Below the pieces are notes generated by a model, which was given only the letters and a program-made list of their open reading frames with translations, was not told the DNA's origin and made no database searches. The translations under genes and the position numbers were made by a program. 41,064 bases of DNA from 43-108 sp001915545 (GTDB lineage: Bacteria > Bacteroidota > Bacteroidia > Bacteroidales > Bacteroidaceae): NCBI GenBank assembly GCA_902491215.1, contig CABUGV010000033.1, positions 1 through 41,064 on the forward strand. Reading direction: 5' to 3'. This document shows, in pieces, positions 7,984 to 17,333 of the stretch. Each line of letters begins with the position of its first letter. The stretch's first letter is position 1.

Positions 7984-9064
7984 ACAGAATAAGCACAGGA
8001 ATCAGATTTAAAATAATTACAGATATAATCATGATTGTCTCGGCTGTGCGTGTAATTTTTAATGAGAACTCCATGTCATCAGTGCTGAGTTCGCGGTTAT
8101 TGTTTCCGATGAAAGGTTTGTAGACCATTTCGCCGAAATAAACATGCGATCCGCCGAAACGGCAGTTCAATATACCAGCCAATGCGGCTTCGGGCCATCC
8201 GCTGTTGGGACTGGCGTGTTTCGGTCCGTATGTGGCAATGAACCTTAGCAGTTCATTGGCTTTTCTGGCTGAATGTTTTCTGATGTAAGGAAATATTAAT
8301 GTGGCAGTCATCAGCAATGCTGTAAGTCTTGCCGGCACATAGTTGGCGATGTCGTCTATTCGGGCAGCCACGCATCCGAACTTTTTGTATCTTTCTGTTT
8401 TGTAGCCTATCATAGAGTCGAGCGTGTTTACCATTTTGTATGCCATCATTCCTGGTACACCGAGCAGAAAATACCAGAAGAGTGGGGCGATGACACCGTC
8501 GCTTAGATTTTCCGCCAAAGTTTCAAGTGCCGCAGTCCTTATTTCCTGCTTGTCCAGTTTTGAAGTGTTCCGACCAACGATTCGTCCTACTTGTATTCGT
8601 CCTTCTTCGAGCGAACGATCTACAGCTTTGAAGGTGTTGCGCACTTCTTTTGCAAGAGTGGTTCCAGCAAGGCAATAGAATATGAGTATTGATGAAACAG
8701 CTATGTATGGTATAAGCAAGGGAAATGACTTGAATGTCTCGTTGGGTGTTATACCTGCTGATTTGATGAACTGGGCTGTTTCAGAATGTTCCATACCGAA
8801 GTTGGCGAACAAGTACATCGGACTGATTACTGAGACAGACAATATCAGATCGGTTATGAAGAATACCGATAGTATGCAGAACAGCGCCCATAATCCGCCT
8901 TTGACAGTGCGCCATCGTCCTCTGTTGAGCGCCCGTTCGCCTACGGCTATGATTTTCCCGAACCACACTACAGGATGTGGCAGACGTTCGGGGTCGCCAA
9001 AAATTCTGTCGAGAATCCATCCTATTATTAATGGTAGTATTGTTGCAGCTATGTATGAAATCAT
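7982..9064 (-). CDS. cbiB: Adenosylcobinamide-phosphate synthase
   Basis: A 360-aa integral membrane protein of the CbiB family (CobD in the Pseudomonas naming). It joins adenosylcobyric acid with aminopropanol phosphate to make adenosylcobinamide phosphate. Visible family motifs: GWILDRIFGDPERLPHPVVWFG split over 15-37, TSKLDKQEIRTAALETLAEN (170-189) followed by LSDGVIAPLFWY, and NTLDSMIGYKTERY near 233-246. There are several hydrophobic segments, including residues 1-17, 60-85 and the last 20. It is the last gene of the aromatic-cobalamin block, 36 bases after cobD, and its TAG stop touches the intergenic repeat. It is full length for the family. Confidence 0.95.
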   Translation of the reverse strand: MISYIAATILPLIIGWILDRIFGDPERLPHPVVWFGKIIAVGERALNRGRWRTVKGGLWALFCILSVFFITDLILSVSVISPMYLFANFGMEHSETAQFIKSAGITPNETFKSFPLLIPYIAVSSILIFYCLAGTTLAKEVRNTFKAVDRSLEEGRIQVGRIVGRNTSKLDKQEIRTAALETLAENLSDGVIAPLFWYFLLGVPGMMAYKMVNTLDSMIGYKTERYKKFGCVAARIDDIANYVPARLTALLMTATLIFPYIRKHSARKANELLRFIATYGPKHASPNSGWPEAALAGILNCRFGGSHVYFGEMVYKPFIGNNNRELSTDDMEFSLKITRTAETIMIISVIILNLIPVLIL

Positions 9065-9100
9065 ATAATGATTGTATCTTTTTTGTTGGTCTGTTTTTGC

Positions 9101-10111
9101 TTATTCCATCAGCCACTCTTCAATTGCGTCAAGCAAGATGTTGTCTTCTTCGACTCCCTGTACTGCAATACGGAAGAATGTGTCGTCGAGACCGTTGAAG
9201 TTCGAAGCGTCCCTGATGAGGATTTTGTGCTTTTCTGCCAGGTATTCTTTAAGTGCTGACGATTTGCCCATGCGCAGTTTGCACAGCAAGATATGTGTGT
9301 CGCTCGGCCATGTTGTCACGCATCCCATAGACTCCAATTCTGAAGCAACTCTTCTTCTTTCGTTTATTAGTTTCTCAGCATCAATTTTGTATTCAGCCTT
9401 GTGTTTTATCAGATACATGGCTGCGGCAGATGTCAGATGGCCAATCGGCCACGGCATGCGCAGACGTCTGATTCTTTCTGCCAATTCTCCCGAAGTTGTA
9501 ATATAGCCGATTCTAAGTCCTGGTACAGCAAATCTTTTTGTCATTGAACTTATGAGAATGACGTTCTTGAATGACGGAGTTTCTTCATGGGATATGGTCT
9601 TCTTTTCAGTGAAAGCAGAGTAGCTTTCATCGATTATGAAGATCTTATCCTTGTTCATGCTTATGCATTCTGTCAGTTGGTCGTAGGGTATTACTGTGCC
9701 GGTTGGATTGTTCGGGTTGCACAGCCATACAAGCCTTGCCTCTGTCGGCAGGTTGTTAAGCGAATATACGGCTTCGACTCTATGGTTGTGCATTCTGCAA
9801 GCATCAGCATACTCAGAAAATGTCGGATTTAGAACAGCGCTTGTTTCGTTTTTGAAAGCCTGTGCTATCAGATATATTGCTTCTGTAGCTCCGTTTGTTG
9901 CGCACACCTCATCGGCTTCGTTGCCGTTGCTTTCAGCAATGACCTTTTCTAGAGTGTATGGCTGAGGCTCCGGATATGATGTGAGTCCGTCCATCTGATT
10001 GCGCATGTATTCAAACAGTTTGCTGTGGTCGAATTTGTTGCAAACATTTGAACTGAAATTATATTTTATTTCAGCGTATTTGTATAAGTCGTCTCCGTGT
10101 CCGTTGATCAT
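9101..10111 (-). CDS. cobD: Threonine-phosphate decarboxylase / class I aminotransferase
   Basis: A 336-aa fold-type I PLP enzyme (CobD in the Salmonella naming, CobC in Pseudomonas). It decarboxylates L-threonine-O-3-phosphate to (R)-1-aminopropan-2-ol phosphate, the linker used by CbiB next door. The HGDDLYKY start, WLCNPNNPTG (129-138), DESYSAF (161-167) and the PLP lysine Lys192 in SSMTKRFAVPGLRIGY are all present. It begins 11 bases after the cbiP stop, consistent with one transcript. A histidinol-phosphate aminotransferase is the main alternative, but the cob context argues against it. Confidence 0.92.
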   Translation of the reverse strand: MINGHGDDLYKYAEIKYNFSSNVCNKFDHSKLFEYMRNQMDGLTSYPEPQPYTLEKVIAESNGNEADEVCATNGATEAIYLIAQAFKNETSAVLNPTFSEYADACRMHNHRVEAVYSLNNLPTEARLVWLCNPNNPTGTVIPYDQLTECISMNKDKIFIIDESYSAFTEKKTISHEETPSFKNVILISSMTKRFAVPGLRIGYITTSGELAERIRRLRMPWPIGHLTSAAAMYLIKHKAEYKIDAEKLINERRRVASELESMGCVTTWPSDTHILLCKLRMGKSSALKEYLAEKHKILIRDASNFNGLDDTFFRIAVQGVEEDNILLDAIEEWLME

Positions 10112-10122
10112 TGTGCAGTGTT

Positions 10123-11625
10123 TTATCTCGTGATTATCTCATAGAGTTTATCCATATCCAGATGGCGTCTTACGTGGTCTGCCAGCAGGTCATACTGATG
10201 CTCTTTGAATTCTTCGGCAGTCATTACAGAAGTTTTTTCCTTTATCTGGCATTTGTCGCGGATGGTGTTCAGCAGATGGTCAATGAATGCTTCGTTGTCC
10301 AGAATGCCGTGTATGTATGTACCCATGCATCTGTCGTTGTCCGTGCATCCGTCGAACGTACCGTCCGAAAGCGTACAGAGATGATTGTATCCGTCTTCAA
10401 CTATGCTTTTGCCTTGGTGTACTTCGTAGCCGCGGCATATTGGACTGTTATTCCCGTCTGCATCTGTGAAGGTGAATTCTACCTGACGTGTAGTCTTCCC
10501 TTCGTGCATCGTTGTGCGTATCGGCAGAAGCCCGAGGCCTGGCATGTGGGCCAATCCTCCTTCTATGCCGTCTGGATCATTGACTTCAAGTCCCATAATC
10601 TGGTAACCTCCGCAGATGCCTAGAACTGATGCACCGTTACGATGAGCTTTCAAGATGGCTTTTGCAGTACCGTTTTTTCTCAATTCGTAAAGGTCATCTA
10701 TAGTTGCTTTAGTTCCTGGAATAATTATAATGTCAGCTTTTTTGATGTCTTCTGGATTGTTTGTATAAAAGAGGTTTACCCGTTCGTCGCGTTCGAGTGT
10801 ATCAAAATCTGTAAAGTTGGATAGGTGTCTGAGGAGGATGACAGCAACATTTACTATTCCATCGGCTGATTCTCGGCGTTTGCGCTCCAATTCTACAGAA
10901 TCTTCTTCTTCAATGATTATGTCTGTGAATGCAGGAATGACTCCAAGCACCGGCACACCGCATATATCTTCCATCATTTTGCGTCCATTGTCGAATAAAC
11001 GCATATCTCCGCGAAATTTATTTACGATGATACCTTTGATGCGTTTTCTGTCTTCTTCGTCCTGGAGCATTATAGAGCCGTAGACGCTGGCAAATACTCC
11101 TCCGCGATCGATGTCGCCAACCAGCAGAACGTCTGCCTCTGCATGGCGTGCCATCCTCATATTTACAATGTCTGTATCTTTAAGATTTATTTCGGCAATG
11201 CTTCCTGCCCCCTCCATCACTACAGGGTTGTATTTCTCATCAAGTCTGTCGAATGCTTCTGTGACAGCTTTCCATAATTCTTCTCGACCGTCTTTTCTGA
11301 AATACTCGTAAGCACTTCTGTTTCCTATCGGTTTGCCGTTAAGGACTACTTGCGTTGTCAAATCAGAATTTGGCTTGAGAAGTAGGGGATTCATGTCGGC
11401 TGAGCATGCAACGCCTGCCGCTTCTGCTTGAACAGCCTGTGCGCGTCCTATTTCAAGTCCGTCTGGAGTGGCGTAAGAATTGAGTGCCATGTTCTGGGCC
11501 TTGAATGGAGCCGGAGTGAATCCATCCTGTTTGAATATTCTGCAAAGTGCTGTGGCCAATACGCTTTTGCCCACATCACTTCCTGTGCCTGCGAGCATTA
11601 CCGGATGAAGTTTCTTTTTTTCCAT
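10123..11625 (-). CDS. cbiP: Adenosylcobyric acid synthase, glutamine-hydrolysing
   Basis: A 500-aa amidotransferase (CbiP/CobQ) that amidates adenosylcobyrinic acid a,c-diamide at four positions to give adenosylcobyric acid. The N-terminal dethiobiotin-synthetase-like domain has the P-loop GTGSDVGKS (13-21). The C-terminal glutamine amidotransferase domain carries the nucleophile Cys338 in VLGICGGYQIMG and a likely catalytic His439 in GTYIHG. Length is normal. It lies 82 bases after cobS, the widest gap in the cob part. Its presence lets the cell use incomplete corrinoids earlier than cobinamide, although no ring-building genes are in the window. Confidence 0.96.
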   Translation of the reverse strand: MEKKKLHPVMLAGTGSDVGKSVLATALCRIFKQDGFTPAPFKAQNMALNSYATPDGLEIGRAQAVQAEAAGVACSADMNPLLLKPNSDLTTQVVLNGKPIGNRSAYEYFRKDGREELWKAVTEAFDRLDEKYNPVVMEGAGSIAEINLKDTDIVNMRMARHAEADVLLVGDIDRGGVFASVYGSIMLQDEEDRKRIKGIIVNKFRGDMRLFDNGRKMMEDICGVPVLGVIPAFTDIIIEEEDSVELERKRRESADGIVNVAVILLRHLSNFTDFDTLERDERVNLFYTNNPEDIKKADIIIIPGTKATIDDLYELRKNGTAKAILKAHRNGASVLGICGGYQIMGLEVNDPDGIEGGLAHMPGLGLLPIRTTMHEGKTTRQVEFTFTDADGNNSPICRGYEVHQGKSIVEDGYNHLCTLSDGTFDGCTDNDRCMGTYIHGILDNEAFIDHLLNTIRDKCQIKEKTSVMTAEEFKEHQYDLLADHVRRHLDMDKLYEIITR

Positions 11626-11707
11626 ATATGCAAATATAGAGCTAATTTTCCTTCGTCCGTCCCGAGTATGACCTTTTGTTGATTGTCAGGTATGCTGTAT
11701 TTTGATT

Positions 11708-12487
11708 TTAATACATTATTGAATATGCAACAGCAGATGTTGTTATATAAAAAGCTGTTTCGCTGATGATAAACATTGCACCGCAGCAGTCGCCTGTATA
11801 TCCTTTTATCTTTGAACGAATGTATGATGTCATTACAGTACTCACAATATATGCCATTATTGTGCCTGCAAAAAATATCGGGCCTCCGAAAATTGTTGCA
11901 GGCAGTATCCCGATTACACCGCCGGCAAGATTTACAGCCAGTTCCTTACGCGTCATTCTTTCATAGATAAGCTTATTCTTAGCTTCTTCCTCTTTGCGTG
12001 CATAAGGCAGATTGTTTATTATGGAAGACGACGCAAATTTAGCTGACATGTCTGCGCTTATCATCATCCACGGCAGAAGTTCTGCAGGTATGGAATTCAT
12101 TGAAGCAAAAAGCAATGCATAGTATACAATCAATCCTATAACTCCATAGCTTCCTATGTGGGAATCCTTCATTATGTCCAAAATGCGTTGGCGGTCTCTT
12201 CCTCCTCCGAAGCCGTCGCAGAAGTCTGCAAAACCATCTTCATGCAATGCTCCAGTTATAAGCAACCGTACGATAATGGCCGATATCACCGCTATCGTAT
12301 GGGGGAGAATCATTGACATTGCAACGAATGTCAAGGCCATAGCACATCCAGTCAGAATACCGGTATATGGCCATAGCACAACCACCCGCCTATAATACTC
12401 TTTGGGAACCTCAGCTATTTTCCAGAACGGAAGTCGTGTGAAAAATATTAGTGTGGCAAGAATTCTTAAACCTATATCTTTTATCAT
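11708..12487 (-). CDS. cobS: Adenosylcobinamide-GDP ribazoletransferase (cobalamin synthase)
   Basis: A 259-aa polytopic membrane protein joining adenosylcobinamide-GDP with alpha-ribazole or its phosphate to give cobalamin or its 5'-phosphate. The hallmark cytoplasmic motif is present: TGALHEDGFADFCDGFGGG (78-96) followed by RDRQRILDIMKDSHIGSYG. Hydrophobic segments flank it at about 40-76, 113-135, 195-225 and 240-259. It starts 36 bases after the cobT stop. Length matches the family. Confidence 0.95.
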   Translation of the reverse strand: MIKDIGLRILATLIFFTRLPFWKIAEVPKEYYRRVVVLWPYTGILTGCAMALTFVAMSMILPHTIAVISAIIVRLLITGALHEDGFADFCDGFGGGRDRQRILDIMKDSHIGSYGVIGLIVYYALLFASMNSIPAELLPWMMISADMSAKFASSSIINNLPYARKEEEAKNKLIYERMTRKELAVNLAGGVIGILPATIFGGPIFFAGTIMAYIVSTVMTSYIRSKIKGYTGDCCGAMFIISETAFYITTSAVAYSIMY

Positions 12488-12523
12488 GATTGGTTACAGT
12501 AATTTTTTCAGAAGTAAGAAACA

Positions 12524-13639
12524 TCAGAAATATTTTGTTATTTCTGCATGTTCAAAATTATCCATTTCGTTCATCATTCTTACGGCAGACTCGATTATCG
12601 GATAGGCACATACAGCCCCAGTGCCTTCACCGAGTCTCAAACCTAGATTAAGCAATGGCGATGCTCCCATATTTTCCAGCATCTGCTTATGTCCGGTTTC
12701 GTCGCCGCAATGTCCGAACACCGCATAGTTCATTACTTCGGGATAGAGCTGTGAGGCCGCCAACATGCAAGCTGTCATGATGAAACCGTCTACAATTATC
12801 ACCATACCTCTTTCTGCTGCACGGAGCATACCGCCTATGGCCGCTGCCATTTCGAATCCACCGAACCATCTTATTATCTCCAGAACATCGTCAGATGTAT
12901 ATTTCTTTATTGTCTTCTTTGAACTGCATCTGCTGTTGTCTTCAAATGGTGCAGGCTGTTCAATACCTGTAGTTTCAAAGAAGTTCTGTTCTGCCCTTTT
13001 CAGTATATCGAATTTCCTTCTGATGCCTTCGCTTGACAATCCGGATCCGGCGCCGACACATTTTTCCAGTGATATACTCTCAAACATGTGCATCCATATT
13101 GATGAAGGAGATGTATTTCCTATTCCCATCTCTCCGAAGCTTATGATGTTGCATCCTTCTTCCTTGCATTTGTCCGTCATTTCTCTGCCTATGGAAAATG
13201 CCTTTTCCAATTCCAGCATGCTCATGGCTGGTGAATGGAGGAAATTCTCTGTACCCCAAGCAATTTTTCTGTCTATAATTTTTTCATTGCCACTGAAGTC
13301 GTATGCAACTCCGGTGTCTACAATATAAAGTTTAAATCCGTGTTGACGGCAGAACATGTTTATTCCGGCCCCTCCGCGTGCGAAGTTTTCCATCTGTTGC
13401 CATGTCACTTCTATAGGCGACAGGCTTACTCCTTCGTTGGCTATTCCGTGGTCTGCACCGAAAAGAATGTGGCACGGATGTTTCAGTTCCGGCGACAGTG
13501 TCTCCTGAATCTTGCATATCTGCATGGCAAGGGTTTCCAATCTTCCTAGTGACCCTTTAGGCTTGTTTAGGTTGTTGATTTTTTCAGCAATTTTGTTTTC
13601 AAGTCCGGTGCCTGGCACCTTTATTTCATAGTGAATCAT
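12524..13639 (-). CDS. cobT: Nicotinate-nucleotide--dimethylbenzimidazole phosphoribosyltransferase
   Basis: A 371-aa enzyme that activates the lower-ligand base by forming alpha-ribazole phosphate from nicotinate mononucleotide. Typical features: NKPKGSLGRLE (25-35), GADHGIANEGVS (61-72), GEMGIGNTSPSS (169-180) and LRLGEGTGA (334-342), whose Glu338 is the catalytic glutamate. Residues 225-252 look like a short insertion compared with the textbook enzyme. It follows cobU by 27 bases. Together with CobU and CobS it completes the nucleotide loop. Confidence 0.95.
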   Translation of the reverse strand: MIHYEIKVPGTGLENKIAEKINNLNKPKGSLGRLETLAMQICKIQETLSPELKHPCHILFGADHGIANEGVSLSPIEVTWQQMENFARGGAGINMFCRQHGFKLYIVDTGVAYDFSGNEKIIDRKIAWGTENFLHSPAMSMLELEKAFSIGREMTDKCKEEGCNIISFGEMGIGNTSPSSIWMHMFESISLEKCVGAGSGLSSEGIRRKFDILKRAEQNFFETTGIEQPAPFEDNSRCSSKKTIKKYTSDDVLEIIRWFGGFEMAAAIGGMLRAAERGMVIIVDGFIMTACMLAASQLYPEVMNYAVFGHCGDETGHKQMLENMGASPLLNLGLRLGEGTGAVCAYPIIESAVRMMNEMDNFEHAEITKYF

Positions 13640-13666
13640 AGTATTGTAGTGTTTGTTCTCAATTTT

Positions 13667-14209
13667 TCATTTTACTTTCATCGGAATGCCGCAAACCATC
13701 AGTATTACTTCGTCGGCCTTTGATGCAATGTATTGGTTCATCCATCCTTCCACATCGGTGAACTTGCGCTGAACCTCATTGTCGCTGACGCCTCCCGAAC
13801 CGATTTCGTTTGTAACGAATATGAATGTTGCTTCCTGATTTGTGAATTTGTCGAATTCCTGTTTGAGCGCGTCCAGTGTTCTTCTCACATGTTCTCCTGC
13901 CGCTTTGGCCGATTTTCGGCATTCCTGTTCAAGGTCGAAAAAGAAGTTTGTTGCCCACAGTGTTACGCAGTCAATCAGTACTGTGCGTCCTTCAATGTTG
14001 TGCTTGCTCAGTTCTTTTTCTTCCTCTATGTTTGTCCACTGGCTTCCTCTGCGTTGTTTGTGCATTTCCACTCTGTGTCTGAATTCTTCGTCCCAGATTC
14101 TGGACGTAGCCATATATATAGGCGCATCGCTCAAGGAGAGCGCCAGCCTTTCGGCGTAGTCGCTTTTCCCTGAGCGTTGTCCACCGGTTATGAGTATTAT
14201 TTTTCTCAT
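13667..14209 (-). CDS. cobU: Adenosylcobinamide kinase / adenosylcobinamide-phosphate guanylyltransferase
   Basis: A 180-aa bifunctional enzyme that phosphorylates adenosylcobinamide and then transfers GMP to it. The P-loop GGQRSGKS (9-16) is canonical. His50 (in RVEMHKQRRGSQW) aligns with the histidine that carries GMP in the family, and TNEIGSGGVSDN is the conserved later motif. Its ATG overlaps the tyrA TGA as ATGA (14206-14209), so translation is probably coupled to tyrA. This overlap is the physical link between the aromatic and cobalamin parts of the block. Confidence 0.96.
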   Translation of the reverse strand: MRKIILITGGQRSGKSDYAERLALSLSDAPIYMATSRIWDEEFRHRVEMHKQRRGSQWTNIEEEKELSKHNIEGRTVLIDCVTLWATNFFFDLEQECRKSAKAAGEHVRRTLDALKQEFDKFTNQEATFIFVTNEIGSGGVSDNEVQRKFTDVEGWMNQYIASKADEVILMVCGIPMKVK

Positions 14210-14979
14210 TTTATATTTTTCCTGATTTTTGTAAGGTAGGCCTGCATCCTTTCTTCATCTTTAGTTTCAATGATGGAGATCAGTTCTTTCATTTCCTCTC
14301 GGATTTGTTCAACTTGATCCTTTGTATAAGGGTTGAACAGAATCTCGCGCAGCAGACAGTCATCTTCGCTGAGTACGCCCTGAGCAATTTTCATGTGGCG
14401 CTTGAAAGTTGTGCCGGGAGCATCTTGATGTTTCATAACAGCTGCAAAAGCAAAAGTGGATATGAAAGGTATGCTGAGCGAATATGCCACAGTCCTGTCA
14501 TGTTCGTCGAATGTGTATTCGCATATGTTTAGACCCAGTTTGCTGTACAAATCTCGGAAAAAAATGCGTCCCATGTAGTCTCCTTCGCTGATTATTATTG
14601 CATTTTCTGTGCTCAGCTTACCTAGATTGGCAAAAGTCGGGCCGAACATTGGGTGCGTAGAAACATATTTGAATCCGCAGTTGTCATAGAATTCCTTAAA
14701 ACCGGTCTTCACAGATGAGATGTCGCTCAGTATGCATTCTTTCGGCAGCAAAGGCATAATTTGCTTGAATACGTCAATTGTATATTTCAGACTTACAGCA
14801 TTTATCACCAGCTCAGGCTTGAATTCTTCTATCTCCTCCTGTTTTGTGAATCTTTGTGTGTTGTACATGAACCTCAACTTTTTAGGGTCGATTTCGTATA
14901 CAGCCACATCGTGGTCAAAGCTCAACAGGTCAGTGAAAAAGCTTCCCATCTTACCTGCTCCTAGAATTAGTATTCTCAT
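14206..14979 (-). CDS. tyrA: Prephenate dehydrogenase
   Basis: A 257-aa NAD(P)-dependent dehydrogenase converting prephenate to 4-hydroxyphenylpyruvate in tyrosine synthesis. It begins with a Rossmann signature ILGAGKMGSFF (5-15). SDISSVKTGF and STHPMFGPTF are conserved TyrA segments that include the catalytic-region His. No ACT or other regulatory domain follows. It starts 25 bases after the DAHPS-CM gene and overlaps cobU by 4 bases. Cytoplasmic. Confidence 0.95.
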   Translation of the reverse strand: MRILILGAGKMGSFFTDLLSFDHDVAVYEIDPKKLRFMYNTQRFTKQEEIEEFKPELVINAVSLKYTIDVFKQIMPLLPKECILSDISSVKTGFKEFYDNCGFKYVSTHPMFGPTFANLGKLSTENAIIISEGDYMGRIFFRDLYSKLGLNICEYTFDEHDRTVAYSLSIPFISTFAFAAVMKHQDAPGTTFKRHMKIAQGVLSEDDCLLREILFNPYTKDQVEQIREEMKELISIIETKDEERMQAYLTKIRKNIK

Positions 14980-15004
14980 CTTTCTGCTATGATTTTGTTT
15001 TCTG

Positions 15005-16072
15005 TCATTTGTTGATGATTTCCAACTGCTGTCTTACTGATTCCTCGTGGATGGCCTCGAAAATCTCTTTTATACAATCTGCGCCTATTCCGCACAGTGC
15101 ACCTTGTGCTCCGCGTTTTTCCAGAATTTCAGTGTATCTGCCTGTCTGCAATACCGTCATGTCATGTTCTTTCTTGAACATTCCGATTTCTCTGGAAACC
15201 CTCATACGCTTAGCCAGAAGTTCAATCAGCTGATCGTCGTATTGGTCTATTTGTTTTCTGAGGGCACTGAGGCTTTCTGTGCTTTGTTTTGTATCCCGTA
15301 CAACAAGAAGTCCCAGAATGTAGTCAAGTATATCAGGAGTAACCTGCTGGCTGGCATCGCTCCAAGCCTCGTCCGGATTGCAGTGGCTTTCAATTATCAA
15401 TCCGTCCATGCCCAGGTCCATAGCCTGCTGGCAGAGCGGTGCAATGAGATCTCTGCGTCCGCCGATGTGGCTCGGATCGCATATCAGCGGAAGAGCAGGG
15501 ATGCGTCTTCTCAGCTCGATAGGTATCTGCCACATAGGCAGGTTGCGGTATATTTTTTTATCATAGGATGAGAAGCCTCTGTGTATAGCACCGAGACGTT
15601 CTATTCCTGCCTGGTTTATTCTTTCAAGAGCACCAATCCAAAGTTCCAGATCAGGATTGACGGGGTTTTTCACCAGTACAGGTACATCAATACCCCTCAG
15701 AGAGTCAGCCAGTTCCTGTACAGCAAACGGGTTGGCTGTAGTGCGTGCACCTACCCACAGTATGTCAACTCCGGCGTTGAGCGATGCTTCCACATGTTTG
15801 GGTGTAGCAACTTCCGTTGCAATGAGCATTCCAGTTTCTTCTTTCACTCTTTTAAGCCATGGGAGAGCTTTCTCACCGTTGCCTTCAAAACCTCCTGGTT
15901 TTGTGCGCGGTTTCCATACTCCGGCACGGAATATCTTTATATCGTTTTTGGCCAATGCTTTTGCGGTAGCCATAACTTGTTCTTCTGTTTCGGCACTGCA
16001 CGGACCGGCAATAACTAAAGGTCTTTTGTTTTCTATGCCCGGCAGATTAAGTGGTTTCAGTTTCAGTTCCAT
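15005..16072 (-). CDS. aroF: Bifunctional DAHP synthase / chorismate mutase
   Basis: A 355-aa fusion of a type I-beta DAHP synthase (about 15-258) and a C-terminal AroQ-type chorismate mutase (about 264-355). The synthase has AGPCSAET with metal-binding Cys25, FRAGVWKPRTKPGGF (48-62), LVKNPVNPD (133-141), CDPSHIGGRRD (198-208) and ESHCNPDEAWSDASQQ (228-243). The mutase begins SLSALRKQIDQYDDQLIELL. It makes DAHP and later turns chorismate into prephenate, so it feeds both pheA and tyrA in the same operon. The same fusion has been studied in Prevotella nigrescens, where prephenate inhibits the synthase. The symbol is generic; some annotations use aroA or aroG. Confidence 0.95.
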   Translation of the reverse strand: MELKLKPLNLPGIENKRPLVIAGPCSAETEEQVMATAKALAKNDIKIFRAGVWKPRTKPGGFEGNGEKALPWLKRVKEETGMLIATEVATPKHVEASLNAGVDILWVGARTTANPFAVQELADSLRGIDVPVLVKNPVNPDLELWIGALERINQAGIERLGAIHRGFSSYDKKIYRNLPMWQIPIELRRRIPALPLICDPSHIGGRRDLIAPLCQQAMDLGMDGLIIESHCNPDEAWSDASQQVTPDILDYILGLLVVRDTKQSTESLSALRKQIDQYDDQLIELLAKRMRVSREIGMFKKEHDMTVLQTGRYTEILEKRGAQGALCGIGADCIKEIFEAIHEESVRQQLEIINK

Positions 16073-16145
16073 ATTGTTTCCTTATTTAGTTCTTTGTTTT
16101 TTTACTTTTTCAGGATTGTCGAATCTCGCATGTATTTATAAGTTT

Positions 16146-17333
16146 TCAGAAGCATTCTTTTATTCTCTTCAGAGCTTCTTCCATACGTTCATTTTTTGCG
16201 CACAACGAAATTCTGACATATCTTTTTCCGTTGCTTCCGAAAATAAATCCCGGAGTTATGAATACACGGGCCTCGTGCAGAACTTTTTCTGTAAGTTCCT
16301 CTGCATCTGCATACTTTTCTGGAATTTTTCCCCACAAGAACATTCCAACTTGATTCTTGTCGAAGCTGCATCCCATTATTTTCATAATTTCTTCAGCAAT
16401 GTTTCTTCTGCTTCTGTATGTTTCAATGTTGGCCTGAGTGTGCCATTCATCAGAATTGTCGTATGCTTTTGCTGCGGCAAGCTGCAATGGACGGAATGTT
16501 CCAGAGTCAATGTTGCTCTTTACTTTAAGAATCCATTTTATAAAAGTTTCGTTTGTTGCAATCATTCCCACTCTCCATCCCGGCATGTTGTGGCTTTTGC
16601 TCATGGAGTTGAACTCGATGCATATATCTTTTGCTCCTTCAATCTGAAGAATGCTGAGCTTTTCTCCTTCGTTCAGTATGAAACTGTAGGGATTGTCGTT
16701 TACGATTACAATTCCATGTTTCTTGCCGAATGCCACCAGTTTCTCGTATGTCTCTCTGAGAGCTCTGCCGCCTGTAGGCATGTTGGGATAGTTTGTCCAC
16801 ATTATTTTCACACCTTCCAGATTCATGCTTTCCAGTTGGTCGAAATCCGGTTGCCAGCCATTATCTTCGAGCAGGTCGTAGTTCACTACTTCGCATCCGA
16901 GAATCTTGCTCAGAGATGTGTATGTCGGGTAACCTGGATTCGGTACAAGAACTTTGTCGCCTACATTTGCAAGTGCCAGTGTCACATGCAGTATTCCCTC
17001 CTTCGAACCAATAAGAGGCTGCACCTCCTTGTCGGCGTCCAATTCCACACCATACCATCTTTTATAGAATCCTGCCATCGCAGTTCTAAGCTCTTTTATA
17101 CCGACCGTCGGCTGATATCCGTGTGCGTCTGCTCGTCTTGCGTTTTCGCACAATGTGTCGATGGTCTCTTTTGACGGAGGCATGTCCGGACTTCCGATGG
17201 CAAGGCTCACGATGTCCATGCCTTGGGCGTTCATGCCTGCAACTTCTTTCAGCTTGCGGCTGAAGTAGTATTCGTTGACGCCTGCCAGTCTGTCTGCAGG
17301 CTTGATGCTGATGTTAGAGTGTAGATTTTCCAT
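16146..17333 (-). CDS. Class I PLP aminotransferase, probably aromatic/aspartate type
   Basis: A 395-aa fold-type I aminotransferase. Lys246 in FNSMSKSHNMPGWRVG is the PLP lysine; NYPNMPTG (181-188) and NDNPYSF (212-218) are cofactor motifs. It lies between pheA and the DAHPS-CM gene, so it most likely transaminates phenylpyruvate and 4-hydroxyphenylpyruvate to Phe and Tyr. Its start overlaps the end of pheA by 20 bases, implying translational coupling. LL-diaminopimelate or plain aspartate aminotransferase activity cannot be excluded from sequence alone. Confidence 0.88.
   Translation of the reverse strand: MENLHSNISIKPADRLAGVNEYYFSRKLKEVAGMNAQGMDIVSLAIGSPDMPPSKETIDTLCENARRADAHGYQPTVGIKELRTAMAGFYKRWYGVELDADKEVQPLIGSKEGILHVTLALANVGDKVLVPNPGYPTYTSLSKILGCEVVNYDLLEDNGWQPDFDQLESMNLEGVKIMWTNYPNMPTGGRALRETYEKLVAFGKKHGIVIVNDNPYSFILNEGEKLSILQIEGAKDICIEFNSMSKSHNMPGWRVGMIATNETFIKWILKVKSNIDSGTFRPLQLAAAKAYDNSDEWHTQANIETYRSRRNIAEEIMKIMGCSFDKNQVGMFLWGKIPEKYADAEELTEKVLHEARVFITPGFIFGSNGKRYVRISLCAKNERMEEALKRIKECF

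Noticed and set aside
11626..11707. Promoter for cbiP (TATATTTG at 11638-11631)
   Set aside because: It would start transcription at about the ATG itself and has no -33 partner; probably chance.
15657..17174. Long plus-strand open frame (505 codons) opposite aroF and the aminotransferase gene
   Set aside because: Its translation is Cys/Phe/Ser-rich without family motifs and is the antisense shadow of two certain genes.
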